Notes: generated by a model from the letters alone, not told the origin. A stretch of DNA of 64,000 nucleotides from Zoogloea sp. 1C4 (GCF_009469605.1 NZ_SSXU01000017.1:1-64000), one strand, 5' to 3'. Positions 7,255 to 22,269 are shown, counted from the stretch's first letter. Translations and numbers: made by a program.

Positions 7255-7271
7255 TTTGATATTGCGTCAAA
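7255..7271. promoter_or_regulatory. Candidate LysR operator (TTTGA-N7-TCAAA)
   Basis: TTTGA at 7255-7259 and TCAAA at 7267-7271 form a dyad around TATTGCG, matching the T-N11-A rule for LysR sites. It lies 7 bases upstream of the LysR start and 74 upstream of the oxidoreductase start, in the only gap between the two divergent genes. Confidence 0.5.
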
Positions 7272-7344
7272 GGATAGACCAATTATCAAAGCAGATCGCC
7301 CGCCCTAGACTTTCGGCCATCTTCCCCAACTGAGTGTTGCCGCC

Positions 7345-8451
7345 ATGACCTCTCCGCTTTTCGAGCCGACCCGCATCGGCGACCTGCCCCTCCCCAGCCG
7401 CATCGTGATGCCGCCCCTCACCCGCGCCCGGGCGGCCCAGCCGGGCAACGTGCCCACCGCGATGAACGCCGCCTACTACGCCCAGCGGGCGAGCGCCGGG
7501 CTGATCATCGCCGAGGCCACCGACATCTCGGCGGACGCCAAGGGCTATTCCCTCACCCCGGGCGTGCACAGCGCGGCGCAGATCGCCGGCTGGAAGCTCG
7601 TCACCGACGCCGTGCATCGTCAGGGCGGGCGGATCTTCCTGCAGATCTGGCATTGCGGCCGGATGTCCCACGTGGATTTCCACGGCGGCGCGCTGCCGGT
7701 GGCACCGTCGGCGGTGGCCTTCCCGGGGCAGATCTGGAAATCCGGGGAGCATGGCGAGGGCGGCATGGTGGCGTGCCCGACGCCCCGCGCGCTGGAAACC
7801 GCCGAGATCGCCGGCATCGTGGCGGATTTCCGTCAGGCGGCCATCAACGCCATCGAGGCCGGGTTTGACGGGGTGGAAATCCACGCCGCCAACGGCTACC
7901 TGATCGACCAGTTCCTGCGCAGCACGTCCAACCAGCGCAGCGACCAGTACGGCGGCAGCCGCGAGAACCGCCTGCGCTTTCTGCTCGAAGTGACCGACGC
8001 GGTGACCGGCGCCATCGGCGCGGCCCGCACCGGCGTGCGCCTGTCGCCGCGCAACCGGGCCAATGGCATGGACTGCCCGGACAGCATCCCCACCGCCGTC
8101 GAGGCCGCTGCCCGGCTTGCCGAGCGCGGCGTGGCCTACCTGCACACCAACGAGCCCGGCGACGACAGCCCGGAAGCCACCGAGGTGCGCCAGCAGCTGC
8201 GCGCGGCCTTCCCCGGCCCGATCATCGTGGCCGGCGGCTACACCCGGGAGCGCGCCGACGCGGTGCTGGCCAGCGGCGACGTGGATCTGGTGGCCTTCGG
8301 CAAGCTCTTCATCGCCAACCCGGATCTGCCCGCCCGACTCCAGCACGGCTGGCCCCTCAACACGCCGGAGCCCGCCACCTTCTTCGGCGGCGACGCCCGC
8401 GGCTACATCGACTACCCCACCCACACCGCCACCGAGGAGCAGCCCGCATGA
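7345..8451 (+). CDS. nemA: Alkene reductase, old yellow enzyme family (NemA-like)
   Basis: A 368-residue FMN-dependent NAD(P)H ene-reductase. The barrel begins with RIVMPPLTRARA, the flavin-site segment reads WHCGRMSH, and the substrate-anchoring His-Asn pair lies in IHAANGYLIDQFL, followed by SDQYGGSRENRLRF. The late FMN phosphate region is VAFGKLFIANPDLP. Enzymes of this group reduce activated C=C bonds such as N-ethylmaleimide, and sometimes nitro esters. Its stop overlaps the next start by ATGA, so it is co-translated with the quinone-oxidoreductase-like gene; both probably detoxify reactive electrophiles under the divergent LysR protein. Confidence 0.9.
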   Translation: MTSPLFEPTRIGDLPLPSRIVMPPLTRARAAQPGNVPTAMNAAYYAQRASAGLIIAEATDISADAKGYSLTPGVHSAAQIAGWKLVTDAVHRQGGRIFLQIWHCGRMSHVDFHGGALPVAPSAVAFPGQIWKSGEHGEGGMVACPTPRALETAEIAGIVADFRQAAINAIEAGFDGVEIHAANGYLIDQFLRSTSNQRSDQYGGSRENRLRFLLEVTDAVTGAIGAARTGVRLSPRNRANGMDCPDSIPTAVEAAARLAERGVAYLHTNEPGDDSPEATEVRQQLRAAFPGPIIVAGGYTRERADAVLASGDVDLVAFGKLFIANPDLPARLQHGWPLNTPEPATFFGGDARGYIDYPTHTATEEQPA

Positions 8452-9464
8452 AAGCCGTCGGCTACCAGCAACCCGGCGCCATCGACCGCGCCGACGCCCT
8501 GATCGACATCGAGATCGCCCGCCCGGTGCCCACCGGCCGCGACCTGCTGGTGGAGGTGCAGGCGATCGCGGTGAATCCCGTCGATACCAAGGTGCGCAGG
8601 AGCGCCGCCCCGCCCGAGGGCGAATACAAGGTGCTGGGCTACGACGCGGTGGGCATCGTCCGCGAGACGGGGCCGGACGCGACCTTGTTCCGCCCCGGCG
8701 ACGCGGTGTGGTACGCCGGCGCCATCGACCGCGCCGGCAGCAATGCGGAGTTCCAGCTGGTGGATGAGCGCCTCGTCGGCCGCAAGCCGGCCAGCCTTTC
8801 CCCGGCCGACGCCGCGGCGCTGCCGCTCACCGGCATCACCGCCTGGGAGCTGCTGTTCGACCGCCTGCAGGTGCCGCTGGCCGGTGAAGGCCGGCCGGGC
8901 ACGCTGCTCATCGTCGGCGCCGCCGGCGGGGTGGGCTCGATCCTGATCCAGCTGGCCCGCCAGCGCACCGGGCTCACCGTGGTCGGCACCGCGTCGAGGC
9001 CGGAGAGCCGGGCCTGGGCGCTGGCGCTGGGCGCCCACCACGTGATCGACCACCGCCAGCCCTTTGCAGCGCAGATCGCTGCCCTCGGCGTGCCGCCGGT
9101 GGATTACGCCATCAGCCTGACCCACACCGACCAGCACTTCGCGCAGCTGGTGGACGCCCTGGCGCCCCAGGGCAAGCTGGCCCTGATCGACGACCCGGAG
9201 CCCATCGACGTGCGCCTGATGAAGCGCAAGAGCCTGAGCCTGCACTGGGAGCTGATGTTCACCCGGCCGCTGTTCCACACCGACGACATGGACGCCCAGC
9301 ACCGCCTGCTGAACGCCATCGCCGATCTGGTGGATCAGGGCGCGATCCGCAGCACGGTGCAGGCGAAGCTCGGCCCGATCTGCGCGGCCAACCTGCGCAA
9401 GGCCCACGCGCTGCTGGAGAGCGGCACGGCGGTGGGCAAGATCGTGCTGGAAGGGTTTGCGTAA
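8448..9464 (+). CDS. Zinc-type alcohol dehydrogenase-like / quinone oxidoreductase family protein
   Basis: A 338-residue medium-chain dehydrogenase/reductase. The N-terminal GroES-like domain contains VNPVDTKVR, the Rossmann NADPH site reads IVGAAGGVGSILIQLARQ, and catalytic-zinc cysteine and histidine ligands are lacking. That matches zinc-independent quinone or enone reductases (COG0604). It overlaps the ene-reductase by 4 nt, which suggests a shared role in reducing alpha,beta-unsaturated carbonyls. Cytoplasmic. Confidence 0.87.
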   Translation: MKAVGYQQPGAIDRADALIDIEIARPVPTGRDLLVEVQAIAVNPVDTKVRRSAAPPEGEYKVLGYDAVGIVRETGPDATLFRPGDAVWYAGAIDRAGSNAEFQLVDERLVGRKPASLSPADAAALPLTGITAWELLFDRLQVPLAGEGRPGTLLIVGAAGGVGSILIQLARQRTGLTVVGTASRPESRAWALALGAHHVIDHRQPFAAQIAALGVPPVDYAISLTHTDQHFAQLVDALAPQGKLALIDDPEPIDVRLMKRKSLSLHWELMFTRPLFHTDDMDAQHRLLNAIADLVDQGAIRSTVQAKLGPICAANLRKAHALLESGTAVGKIVLEGFA

Positions 9465-9510
9465 GCCGCAGCCCGGCGGGCCGGGCCAAAACCCGGCCCG
9501 CCGGCCGCGG

Positions 9511-14250
<4,740 letters not shown>

Positions 14251-14440
14251 CTGTTCACCGGACCATGAGCCACCACGCTCAGACAGCCATGTTAAGCCGA
14301 AGCCGCGCCGGTCGACTGCGTTTTGTGCGGTAGTTGACGCAATTCGGCACAACCGGCGCGGCCGGTCAGAAAGCACGTGCGGTCCTTGCGAAAGCAGCCC
14401 GGACGTTCCATGATGAAATCACCGCCCTGCAGGAGATGAC

Positions 14441-14578
14441 ATGATGATCCGCAAGATTGCACTTCTTCTCGCCCTGGCCCTGGGCTTTGCCGCTGGCGCC
14501 CAGGCGTGCGGCGAAAACGGCGCCAAGAGCGGCAAACCCGACATGAGCAAGCCGGCCACCCCGAAGCCGAGCACCTGA
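14441..14578 (+). CDS. Tiny exported peptide (45 aa)
   Basis: Starts MMIRKIALLLALALGFAAGA, a textbook signal peptide with two basic residues and a hydrophobic core, cleavable after AQA. The mature part is only about 22 residues: CGENGAKSGKPDMSKPATPK and a short end. AGGAGA at 14431-14436 is a good ribosome binding site. The Cys directly after AQA could be a lipidation site, although AQAC is not a canonical lipobox (Gln at -2). It stands alone between the hybrid kinase and the CBS gene. Function unknown; small exported peptides of this size are commonly missed. Confidence 0.6.
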   Translation: MMIRKIALLLALALGFAAGAQACGENGAKSGKPDMSKPATPKPST

Positions 14579-14665
14579 TCCCGGACACCACATAACAGTG
14601 AGGGCGCGACAGCGCCCCTCGCGATGATCGCCTCTGCCCATTCCAAGCCCATCAGGAGACAACCC

Positions 14666-15100
14666 ATGCCCCACAGAACCCTGCGTCAGGTCGTTGAAGG
14701 CCAGACCCTCGTATCCGCCCTGGCCGATACCACCGTCCGCGCCGCCGCCATCTCGATGGCCAGCAACAACGTGGGCGCGATCCTCGTGGTCGACGCCGCC
14801 GGAAAGCTCGCCGGCCTGTTCACCGAGCGCGACGTGCTCAACCGCGTCGTCGCCCGCGGCCTCGACCCGGACGCCACGCCCCTCGCGGCGGTGATGACCA
14901 CCAAGCTCCAGACCGCCAGCCCCGACAAGCCCCTCGCCCACGCCCTGCACATGATGTTCGAAGGCGGCTTCCGGCACGTGCCGGTAGTCGATGACGGCAA
15001 GCCGGTGGGCATGGTGTCGGCACGCAACGCCCTCGGCCTCGAAATCCACCAGTTCGAGCAGGAACTCGTCGAGCGCGACCACATCGCCGAGATTCTCTGA
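14666..15100 (+). CDS. CBS-domain protein
   Basis: A 144-residue cytoplasmic protein made of two CBS motifs. The first spans about residues 8-65 (VGAILVVDAAGKLAGLFTER) and the second about 75-130 (FRHVPVVDDGKPVGMVSAR). Stand-alone CBS pairs bind adenine nucleotides and act as energy sensors or signal modules. The start at 14666 is preferred because AGGAG lies at 14653-14657; an upstream ATG at 14624 lacks one. No partner gene is adjacent. Confidence 0.85.
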   Translation: MPHRTLRQVVEGQTLVSALADTTVRAAAISMASNNVGAILVVDAAGKLAGLFTERDVLNRVVARGLDPDATPLAAVMTTKLQTASPDKPLAHALHMMFEGGFRHVPVVDDGKPVGMVSARNALGLEIHQFEQELVERDHIAEIL

Positions 15101-15215
15101 TCCCCCGCAGCCGGGGGCGCGTCCCGCCCGGAGGTGCCCCCAGCCGTCAAGCCGGCGCGGAAATCAGCGCAAATCGCGCTAAAATTGCGGTTTCCCCTCT
15201 GGTCAGCCCAATCCC

Positions 15216-15827
15216 ATGTTCTCCGGAATCGTTGCCGCCACCGGCCGCATCCTGAGCGTCACGCCCCTTGAAGACGGCGTGCGCCTGGCCGTCGATGTGG
15301 GCACCCTTGATCTCGACGACGTCCAGCTCGGCGACAGCATCGCCAACAACGGCGTGTGCCTCACCGTCATCGCCCAGGACGGCAAGGTCGTCAGCTTCGA
15401 CGTCTCCCGCGAAACCCTCAACTGCACCGTCGGCCTCGACGCCCCCGGCGAGGTGAACCTCGAAAAGGCCCTGCGCCTGGCCGACCGCCTCGGCGGCCAC
15501 CTGGTCACCGGCCACGTCGATGGCATCGGCAGCGTGCGGAAGTTCGAGCCGGTCGGCGAAAGCCACGAGCTCATCATCCGCGCTCCCGAAAGCCTCGCCG
15601 GCTACATCGCCCGCAAGGGTTCGATCACCGTCGACGGCGTGAGCCTCACCGTCAACTGGGTGAAGGGCTGCGACTTCTCGATCAACCTCATCCCCCACAC
15701 CGTCCAGGTCACCACGCTCAAGCGCCTCGCCGCCGGCAGCACGGTCAACCTCGAGATCGACCTCATCGCCCGCTACGTCGAGCGCATGCAGGCCTGGCAC
15801 AACGAGCAGGAAGGAAGCCCCGCATGA
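15216..15827 (+). CDS. ribE: Riboflavin synthase alpha subunit
   Basis: A 203-residue protein with two tandem lumazine-binding barrels. The start MFSGIVAATGRI is diagnostic, as are GDSIANNGVCLTV in the first half and GSITVDGVSLTV in the second. It dismutates 6,7-dimethyl-8-ribityllumazine into riboflavin. The stop overlaps ribBX by 4 nt. A TAAAAT -10-like hexamer lies near 15179. The 116-base leader is short for an FMN riboswitch and none was recognised. Confidence 0.96.
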   Translation: MFSGIVAATGRILSVTPLEDGVRLAVDVGTLDLDDVQLGDSIANNGVCLTVIAQDGKVVSFDVSRETLNCTVGLDAPGEVNLEKALRLADRLGGHLVTGHVDGIGSVRKFEPVGESHELIIRAPESLAGYIARKGSITVDGVSLTVNWVKGCDFSINLIPHTVQVTTLKRLAAGSTVNLEIDLIARYVERMQAWHNEQEGSPA

Positions 15828-16924
15828 GCGCGCTGGCCCCGATCAACGAAATCATCGCCGACATCAAGGCCGGCCGGATGGTCATCCTCGTGGACGAGGA
15901 AGACCGCGAGAACGAAGGCGACATCGTCATTGCCGCCGAGCACATCACGCCTGAAGCCATCAACTTCATGGCCAAGCACGCCCGCGGCCTGATCTGCCTG
16001 ACCCTCACCGAAGAACGCTGCCGCCAGCTGGGCATCAACCAGATGGCCCGCGACAACCGCAGCCAGTTCTCCACCGCCTTCACGGTGTCCATCGAAGCCG
16101 CCGAAGGCGTGACCACCGGCATCTCCGCCGCCGACCGCGCCCGCACCGTGCAGGCCGCCGTGGCCCGCCACGCCCGGCCCGCCGACATCGTCCAGCCCGG
16201 CCACATCTTCCCGATCATGGCCAAGCCCGGCGGCGTGCTGATCCGCGCCGGCCACACCGAAGCCGGCTGCGACCTCGCCGGCATCGCCGGGCTCGAACCC
16301 GCATCGGTGATCTGCGAGATCATGAACGACGACGGCACCATGTCGCGCATGCCCGAACTCATCGAGTTCGCCCAGCACCACGGCCTCAAGATCGGCGCGA
16401 TCCGCGACCTCATCGAATACCGCGCCCGCACCGAGAAGCTCGTCGAGAAGGTCAGCGAGAAGACCGTCAGCACCCCCCACGGCGACTTCCGCCTGTCGGC
16501 CTTCGAAGACCGCACCTCGGGCGACGTGCACCTCGCCATGACCTACGGCGCCATCTCGCCCGAGGTCGAAACCTTGGTGCGCGTCCACGAACCCGTCTCG
16601 GTGCTCGACTTCCTCGACCCCACCAGCGGCCGCCACACCTTCCCGATCGACGCCGCGCTCAAGCGCATCGCCCAGCACGGCAACGGCGTGATCGTCCTGC
16701 TCTACCGCCCCCAGAGCGGCCAGGAACTCCTCGCCCAGCTCGCCACCGACCCCACCGCACCGCGCGCCGCCCTGAAGTGGGATCCGCGCCTGTTCGGCGT
16801 CGGCGCCCAGATCCTGCGCGAACTGCAGGTAGGCAAGATGCGTCTGATGGCCAGCCCGCGGAAGATCCCCAGCATGACCGGCTTCGGCCTCACCGTCGTC
16901 GGCCACGCGGCCCTCGACGCCTGA
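15824..16924 (+). CDS. ribBX: 3,4-dihydroxy-2-butanone-4-phosphate synthase with degenerate GTP cyclohydrolase II domain (RibBX type)
   Basis: A 366-residue protein. Residues 1-200 are a complete RibB domain: acidic loop [10 protein letters not shown], then [12 protein letters not shown]. The C-terminal half has the size of GTP cyclohydrolase II, but the zinc-binding segment of RibA (SECLTGD then RCDCG) is absent; the corresponding stretch reads [20 protein letters not shown] with no cysteine. Only RibB activity is therefore expected, and a separate ribA should exist elsewhere. Proteins with this dead second domain are known in proteobacteria. Overlaps ribE by 4 nt; ribH follows after 31 bases. 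Confidence 0.93.
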   Translation: MSALAPINEIIADIKAGRMVILVDEEDRENEGDIVIAAEHITPEAINFMAKHARGLICLTLTEERCRQLGINQMARDNRSQFSTAFTVSIEAAEGVTTGISAADRARTVQAAVARHARPADIVQPGHIFPIMAKPGGVLIRAGHTEAGCDLAGIAGLEPASVICEIMNDDGTMSRMPELIEFAQHHGLKIGAIRDLIEYRARTEKLVEKVSEKTVSTPHGDFRLSAFEDRTSGDVHLAMTYGAISPEVETLVRVHEPVSVLDFLDPTSGRHTFPIDAALKRIAQHGNGVIVLLYRPQSGQELLAQLATDPTAPRAALKWDPRLFGVGAQILRELQVGKMRLMASPRKIPSMTGFGLTVVGHAALDA

Positions 16925-16955
16925 CCCGGCCTCCACTCCATTTTCAGGTAACACC

Positions 16956-17426
16956 ATGCCCCGTTACGACAACATCCCCGAAATCGAACCCAACCTCGAC
17001 GGCCGCGGCCTGCGGGTGGGCGTCGTCATGTGCCGCTTCAACCTCGACGTGTGCGAAGGCCTGCTGTCCTCCTGCACCGCCGAACTGCAGCGCCTCGGCG
17101 TCGCGGCCAACGACATCACCATCGCCACCGTCCCCGGCGCCCTCGAAGCCCCCCTCACCCTCCAGGTGATGGCCCGGAGCGGCCGCTTCGACGCCCTGGT
17201 GGCCCTCGGCGCGGTGATCCGCGGCGAGACCTACCACTTCGAGCTCGTCTCCAACGAACAGGGCGCCGGCATCACCCGCGTCGCCCTCGACACCGGCGTG
17301 CCCGTCGCCAACGGCATCCTCACCACCGAAGACGACGATCAGGCCCTCGCCCGGATGCAGGTCAAGGGCGCCGACTGCGCCCAGGCCGCCGTCGAGATGG
17401 CCCGACTCCTGAAGGCCCTGGCATGA
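16956..17426 (+). CDS. ribH: 6,7-dimethyl-8-ribityllumazine synthase
   Basis: A 156-residue lumazine synthase. The segment [12 protein letters not shown] and the catalytic-region [16 protein letters not shown], in which the His acts as general base, are typical, followed by [13 protein letters not shown]. It condenses the RibB product with the 5-amino-6-ribitylaminouracil substrate, directly upstream of riboflavin synthase in the pathway. It overlaps nusB by ATGA, a linkage widely conserved in proteobacteria. Confidence 0.96.
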   Translation: MPRYDNIPEIEPNLDGRGLRVGVVMCRFNLDVCEGLLSSCTAELQRLGVAANDITIATVPGALEAPLTLQVMARSGRFDALVALGAVIRGETYHFELVSNEQGAGITRVALDTGVPVANGILTTEDDDQALARMQVKGADCAQAAVEMARLLKALA

Positions 17427-17899
17427 GCACCGCCAACAAATCCCCCCGCCGCCGCGCCCGCGAATTCGCCCTGCAGGGCGTTTACCAGTGGCTGCTCAAC
17501 CAGTCGCCCGTCACCTCCATCGAATCCCAGCTGGCCGAAGTCGCCGGTTTCGACAAATGTGACCGCGAGCTCTTCGTCGGCCTCCTGCGCGGCACCATCA
17601 CCAACGCCCCCGAACTCCAGGTCGGCTTCGCAAACTACATCGAGCGCCCGCTCAATGAGCTGTCGCCGGTCGAGCGCGGCATCCTGCTGATGTCCACCTT
17701 CGAGCTCGCCCACCGCCCCGAAACCCCCTACCGGGTCATCATCAACGAGGCCATCGAGCTGGCCAAGGGTTTCGGCGGCACCGACGGCCACAAGTTCGTG
17801 AACGGCGTGCTCGACAAGCTCGCCGCCCGCCTGCGCGCCGACGAGGTCGAAGCCAACGCCCGCGAGCGCCAGGCTGCCCGCGGCAACAAGCCGGCCTGA
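17423..17899 (+). CDS. nusB: Transcription antitermination factor NusB
   Basis: A 158-residue all-helical protein starting with a basic RNA-binding head ([17 protein letters not shown]) and the conserved [12 protein letters not shown] and [20 protein letters not shown] motifs near the end. NusB pairs with NusE (S10) on boxA RNA in rRNA antitermination. The C-terminal 20 residues are an extra charged tail. Coupled to ribH by a 4-nt overlap. Confidence 0.95.
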   Translation: MSTANKSPRRRAREFALQGVYQWLLNQSPVTSIESQLAEVAGFDKCDRELFVGLLRGTITNAPELQVGFANYIERPLNELSPVERGILLMSTFELAHRPETPYRVIINEAIELAKGFGGTDGHKFVNGVLDKLAARLRADEVEANARERQAARGNKPA

Positions 17900-17928
17900 C
17901 CCGCCAGCTGCCGGAACCATCCCGCGCG

Positions 17929-18897
17929 ATGCCGTCCGAGTTCGCCCTGATCCGCCGGCACTTCACCCGTCCCGCCCGCCACACCGATCTGGCGGTGGGC
18001 GACGACGCGGCGCTGATCCGCCCGGCCCCCGGCATGCAGCTGGCCATCTCCACCGACATGCTGGTGGCCGGCACCCATTTCTTCCCCGATACCGACCCCA
18101 CCGATCTCGGCTGGAAGACCCTCGCGGTCAACGTCTCCGACCTCGCCGCCATGGGCGCCCAGCCCCGCTGGGTGGTGCTGGCGGCCAGCCTGCCCGGCGC
18201 CGACGAAGCCTGGATCGAAGCCTTCGCGGGCGGCTTCTTCGCCTGCTGCGAAGCCTTCGACATCGACGCCATCGGCGGCGACACCACCCGCGGCCCGCTC
18301 AACCTGTGCCCGACGATCTTCGGCGAAGTGCCCACCGGCGCCGCCATCACCCGCAGCGGCGCCCGGCCCGGTGACGACCTGTGGGTGTCCGGCGCCCCGG
18401 GGCGCGCCGCCCTGGGCCTTGCTCACCTGCGCGGCGACACCCACCTCGCCGACACCTACCGCGACGACTGCCTCGCCGCCCTGCACCGGCCTCAGCCGCG
18501 GGTCGCCCTCGGCCTCGGCCTGCGCGGCATCGCCAGCGCCATGCTCGATGTGTCCGACGGCCTGCTGGGCGATCTCGACCACATCCTCGAAAGCTCCGCG
18601 GTCGGCGCGGTGATCGACGAAGCCAACCTGCCCCTCGCGCCCCTCGTGGCCGCCTGCGGCGATCCCGCCCGGGCCTTCGCCGCGTGCACCGGCGGGGGCG
18701 ACGACTACGAGCTGCTGTTCACCGCTCCGCCCACCCAGCGCGCTGCCCTGGCCGATCTTTCCGCCCGACTGGCCCTGCCCCTGCACCGCATCGGCAGCAT
18801 CACCCCGGCCACCCGCGGCCTGCACCTGCGCGACACCGGCGGTACCCTGCGCGAGCTCGCCGCCCGAGGCTACGACCACTTCGGCAACGGCGCATGA
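17929..18897 (+). CDS. thiL: Thiamine-monophosphate kinase
   Basis: A 322-residue PurM-superfamily ATP-dependent kinase that phosphorylates thiamine monophosphate to the diphosphate. It begins EFALIRRHFTRP, with the nucleotide/metal loop VGDDAALIRP, then STDMLVAGTHFF and DLGWKTLAVNVSDLAAMGA. The late substrate-site motif is GGGDDYELLFT. ThiL is normally this length. It overlaps pgpA by 4 nt and sits 29 bases after nusB. Confidence 0.95.
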   Translation: MPSEFALIRRHFTRPARHTDLAVGDDAALIRPAPGMQLAISTDMLVAGTHFFPDTDPTDLGWKTLAVNVSDLAAMGAQPRWVVLAASLPGADEAWIEAFAGGFFACCEAFDIDAIGGDTTRGPLNLCPTIFGEVPTGAAITRSGARPGDDLWVSGAPGRAALGLAHLRGDTHLADTYRDDCLAALHRPQPRVALGLGLRGIASAMLDVSDGLLGDLDHILESSAVGAVIDEANLPLAPLVAACGDPARAFAACTGGGDDYELLFTAPPTQRAALADLSARLALPLHRIGSITPATRGLHLRDTGGTLRELAARGYDHFGNGA

Positions 18898-19373
18898 AGC
18901 CCAACGTCCGCTTCCTGCTCTCCGATCCAGCCCACTTCGTCGCCCTCGGCTTCGGCTCCGGCCTGTGGCCCAAGGGCCCCGGCACCGCCGGCACGCTGGC
19001 GGGCTGGCTGCTGTTTCCCCTTGTGCGCGCGCCGCTCACCGACGGCCTGTTCGCCGGACTGCTGGTGGCCTGCATCCTGTTTGGCATCCTCGCCTGCGAA
19101 CGCACCGGCCGCGCCCTCGGCGTCGCCGACCACGGCAGCATCGTGTGGGACGAGATCGTCGCCATCTGGCTGGTCCTGTGGCTCACCCCCGAAGGCCTCG
19201 GCTGGCAGCTCACCGCCTTCGTGCTGTTCCGCTTCTTCGACATCGTCAAGCCGCAGCCCATCCGCTGGGTGGATGACCGCACCCGCGGCGGCTTCGGCGT
19301 GATGCTCGACGATCTCATCGCCGCCGGCTACACCCTGCTCGCGCTGGCCCTGCTCGTGAGGTTCCTCGGTTAA
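18894..19373 (+). CDS. pgpA: Phosphatidylglycerophosphatase A
   Basis: A 159-residue inner-membrane phosphatase with about four spans. Signatures: GFGSGLWPKGPGTAGTL, then IVWDEIVAIWL and RFFDIVKPQPIRWVDDR, carrying the conserved acidic metal-binding residues. It removes phosphate from phosphatidylglycerol-phosphate. Starts within the thiL stop and ends with a 1-nt overlap (TAATG) with pncC. Confidence 0.94.
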   Translation: MKPNVRFLLSDPAHFVALGFGSGLWPKGPGTAGTLAGWLLFPLVRAPLTDGLFAGLLVACILFGILACERTGRALGVADHGSIVWDEIVAIWLVLWLTPEGLGWQLTAFVLFRFFDIVKPQPIRWVDDRTRGGFGVMLDDLIAAGYTLLALALLVRFLG

Positions 19374-19858
19374 TGGACGCCCAGCTCGAAACCCTCTCCC
19401 GCCTTGTTGGCGACCATCTCGCCGCCCGCGGCTGGCGCCTTGCCACCGCCGAATCGTGCACCGGCGGCTGGGTCGCCGAGGTCGTCACCGCCACCGCCGG
19501 CAGCTCCGGCTGGTTCGACTGCGGCTTCATCACCTACTCCAACGACGCCAAGTGCGCGCAGCTCGGCGTCTCGCCGATGACCCTCGCCCGCCATGGCGCA
19601 GTCAGCGAGCCGACCACCGCGGCGATGGTCCGCGGCACCCTCGAACGGGCCGAGGCCGACCTCGCCCTGTCGATCTCCGGCATCGCCGGCCCGGGGGGCG
19701 GATCGGCCGACAAACCCGTCGGCACCGTGTGCTTCGGCTGGGGCCGGACCGGCGAATCCCCCCAGACCGCCACCTGCCGCTTCGACGGCGACCGGGAGGC
19801 CGTCCGCCGCCAGGCAGTGGTCTTCGCGCTCACCGAACTCATCCGCCGCTACGCCTGA
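19373..19858 (+). CDS. pncC: Nicotinamide-nucleotide amidase (CinA C-terminal family)
   Basis: A 161-residue stand-alone CinA C-terminal domain. Diagnostic are ATAESCTGGWVAE, GVSPMTLARHGAVSE and SISGIAGPGGGSADKPVGTV. It deamidates NMN to nicotinate mononucleotide in NAD recycling. The start overlaps the pgpA stop by one base. A pncC-recA order is frequent in proteobacteria; here 174 bases with a promoter separate them. Confidence 0.93.
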   Translation: MDAQLETLSRLVGDHLAARGWRLATAESCTGGWVAEVVTATAGSSGWFDCGFITYSNDAKCAQLGVSPMTLARHGAVSEPTTAAMVRGTLERAEADLALSISGIAGPGGGSADKPVGTVCFGWGRTGESPQTATCRFDGDREAVRRQAVVFALTELIRRYA

Positions 19859-19892
19859 AATCCCATCCGCATCAAGGCCTTGGCAAATCCGG

Positions 19893-19925
19893 TAGACGTT
19901 CCGCCGCAACTGTATAAAATACCAG
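19893..19925 (+). promoter_or_regulatory. recA promoter with LexA (SOS) box
   Basis: CTGTATAAAATACCAG at 19910-19925 matches the CTG-N10-CAG form of the proteobacterial LexA operator. A possible -35 (TAGACG, 19893-19898) and -10 (TAAAAT, 19915-19920) with 16-base spacing would put the -10 inside the box, so LexA binding would block RNA polymerase. It lies 108 bases before the recA start. Confidence 0.8.
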
Positions 19926-20032
19926 CCTGCGCGACTTTCTTCGCTCCGATACCTCTCGTGACGACGCGCGATCACCCGCACGCAAACTCTGTGCCATAAT
20001 CTCCAAAACCCTTTTTACAAGGATCACGACAG

Positions 20033-21067
<1,035 letters not shown>

Positions 21068-21095
21068 ACGTCTCCGGCAGGAAACACCGTCGTCC

Positions 21096-21545
21096 ATGGC
21101 CACCAGTCTGCATGAGCGGGCCCTGCGCTGCCTGGCCCAGCGGGAGCATTCCCGTGCCGAGCTCGCCCGCAAGCTGGGCACCCTCGGCAGCGAGGAAGAG
21201 GTGAGCGCCGAACTCGACCGTCTGGTCGAGCTTGGCCTCCTCTCCGACGCCCGCTTCGCCGATGCCTACGTGCGCGCCAAGGCGGCCCGCTTCGGCGCCT
21301 CCCGGCTCAAGAGCGAGCTCGCCCGGCGCGGCGTCGGCGCCGAGCAGATCGGTCTGGCCATTGCCGACAACTGTCCCGAGAGCGAATTCGAACGCGCCTG
21401 CGACATCCATCGCCGAAAGTTCGCCGCAGCACCGGCAGACGCGCGAGAATGGGCGCGCCAGGCGCGTTTTCTTCAAGGTCGCGGCTTTTCGACCGAAATC
21501 ATTCGTAGAGTCCTGAAAGAACACCCCGGCGATGAGCCTGCTTAA
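21096..21545 (+). CDS. recX: Regulatory protein RecX
   Basis: A 149-residue, mostly helical modulator of RecA filaments. Three helical repeats typical of RecX are visible: the opening [19 protein letters not shown], the central [14 protein letters not shown] and [12 protein letters not shown], and the terminal [19 protein letters not shown]. It is probably co-transcribed with recA. The last 14 bases overlap lptB. Confidence 0.93.
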   Translation: MATSLHERALRCLAQREHSRAELARKLGTLGSEEEVSAELDRLVELGLLSDARFADAYVRAKAARFGASRLKSELARRGVGAEQIGLAIADNCPESEFERACDIHRRKFAAAPADAREWARQARFLQGRGFSTEIIRRVLKEHPGDEPA

Positions 21546-22254
21546 AGTCAGCAACCTGCGCAAGAAGTACAAGGCCCGCACCGTCGTCCACGACGTCTCC
21601 TTCGACGTCGGCAGTGGCGAGGTGGTCGGCCTGCTCGGCCCCAACGGCGCCGGCAAGACGACCTGCTTCTACATGATCGTCGGCCTCGTGGTCGCCGATG
21701 GCGGCGAGATCACCCTCGACGATCAGGTGCTGACCCATCGCCCGATCCACCAGCGCGCCCGCCTCGGCCTATCCTACCTTCCCCAGGAGATGAGCGTCTT
21801 CCGCAAGCTCACCGTGGCCGAGAACATCCAGGCGGTGCTCGAGCTGCAGAATCTCACTAAGGCCGAGATGGCCGAACGCCTCGAACAGCTCCTTGGCGAG
21901 CTGGGCATCGAACACCTGCGCGACAACACCGCGATCTCCCTCTCCGGCGGCGAACGCCGGCGCTGCGAGATCGCCCGCGCCCTCGCCTCCGACCCGCGGC
22001 TGATCCTCCTCGACGAGCCCTTCGCCGGCGTCGACCCGATCGCCGTGATCGACATCCAGAAGATCATCCGCTTCCTCAAGGAAAAGGGCATCGGCGTCCT
22101 CATCACCGACCACAACGTCCGCGAAACCCTCGGCATCTGCGACCGCGCCTTCATCATCAATGCCGGGGAAGTGCTGGCCAGCGGCCGCCCGGAAGACATC
22201 GTCCGGAATGAACAGGTCCGTCAGGTTTACCTCGGCGAGCACTTCCGGCTTTAA
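21532..22254 (+). CDS. lptB: LPS export ABC transporter ATP-binding protein LptB
   Basis: A 240-residue ABC ATPase. Walker A is [10 protein letters not shown], the Q-loop follows in [13 protein letters not shown], the signature is [15 protein letters not shown] and Walker B is [13 protein letters not shown]. It powers LPS extraction with LptFG. In most proteobacteria lptC and lptA lie directly upstream; here recX does, overlapping by 14 nt, so lptCA must be elsewhere. rpoN follows after 15 bases, the conserved downstream neighbour. Confidence 0.95.
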   Translation: MSLLKVSNLRKKYKARTVVHDVSFDVGSGEVVGLLGPNGAGKTTCFYMIVGLVVADGGEITLDDQVLTHRPIHQRARLGLSYLPQEMSVFRKLTVAENIQAVLELQNLTKAEMAERLEQLLGELGIEHLRDNTAISLSGGERRRCEIARALASDPRLILLDEPFAGVDPIAVIDIQKIIRFLKEKGIGVLITDHNVRETLGICDRAFIINAGEVLASGRPEDIVRNEQVRQVYLGEHFRL

Positions 22255-22269
22255 GGCATCATTGTTGTC

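Noticed and set aside
15100-15215. FMN riboswitch before ribE
   Set aside because: The leader is only 116 bases and shows none of the conserved RFN stems.
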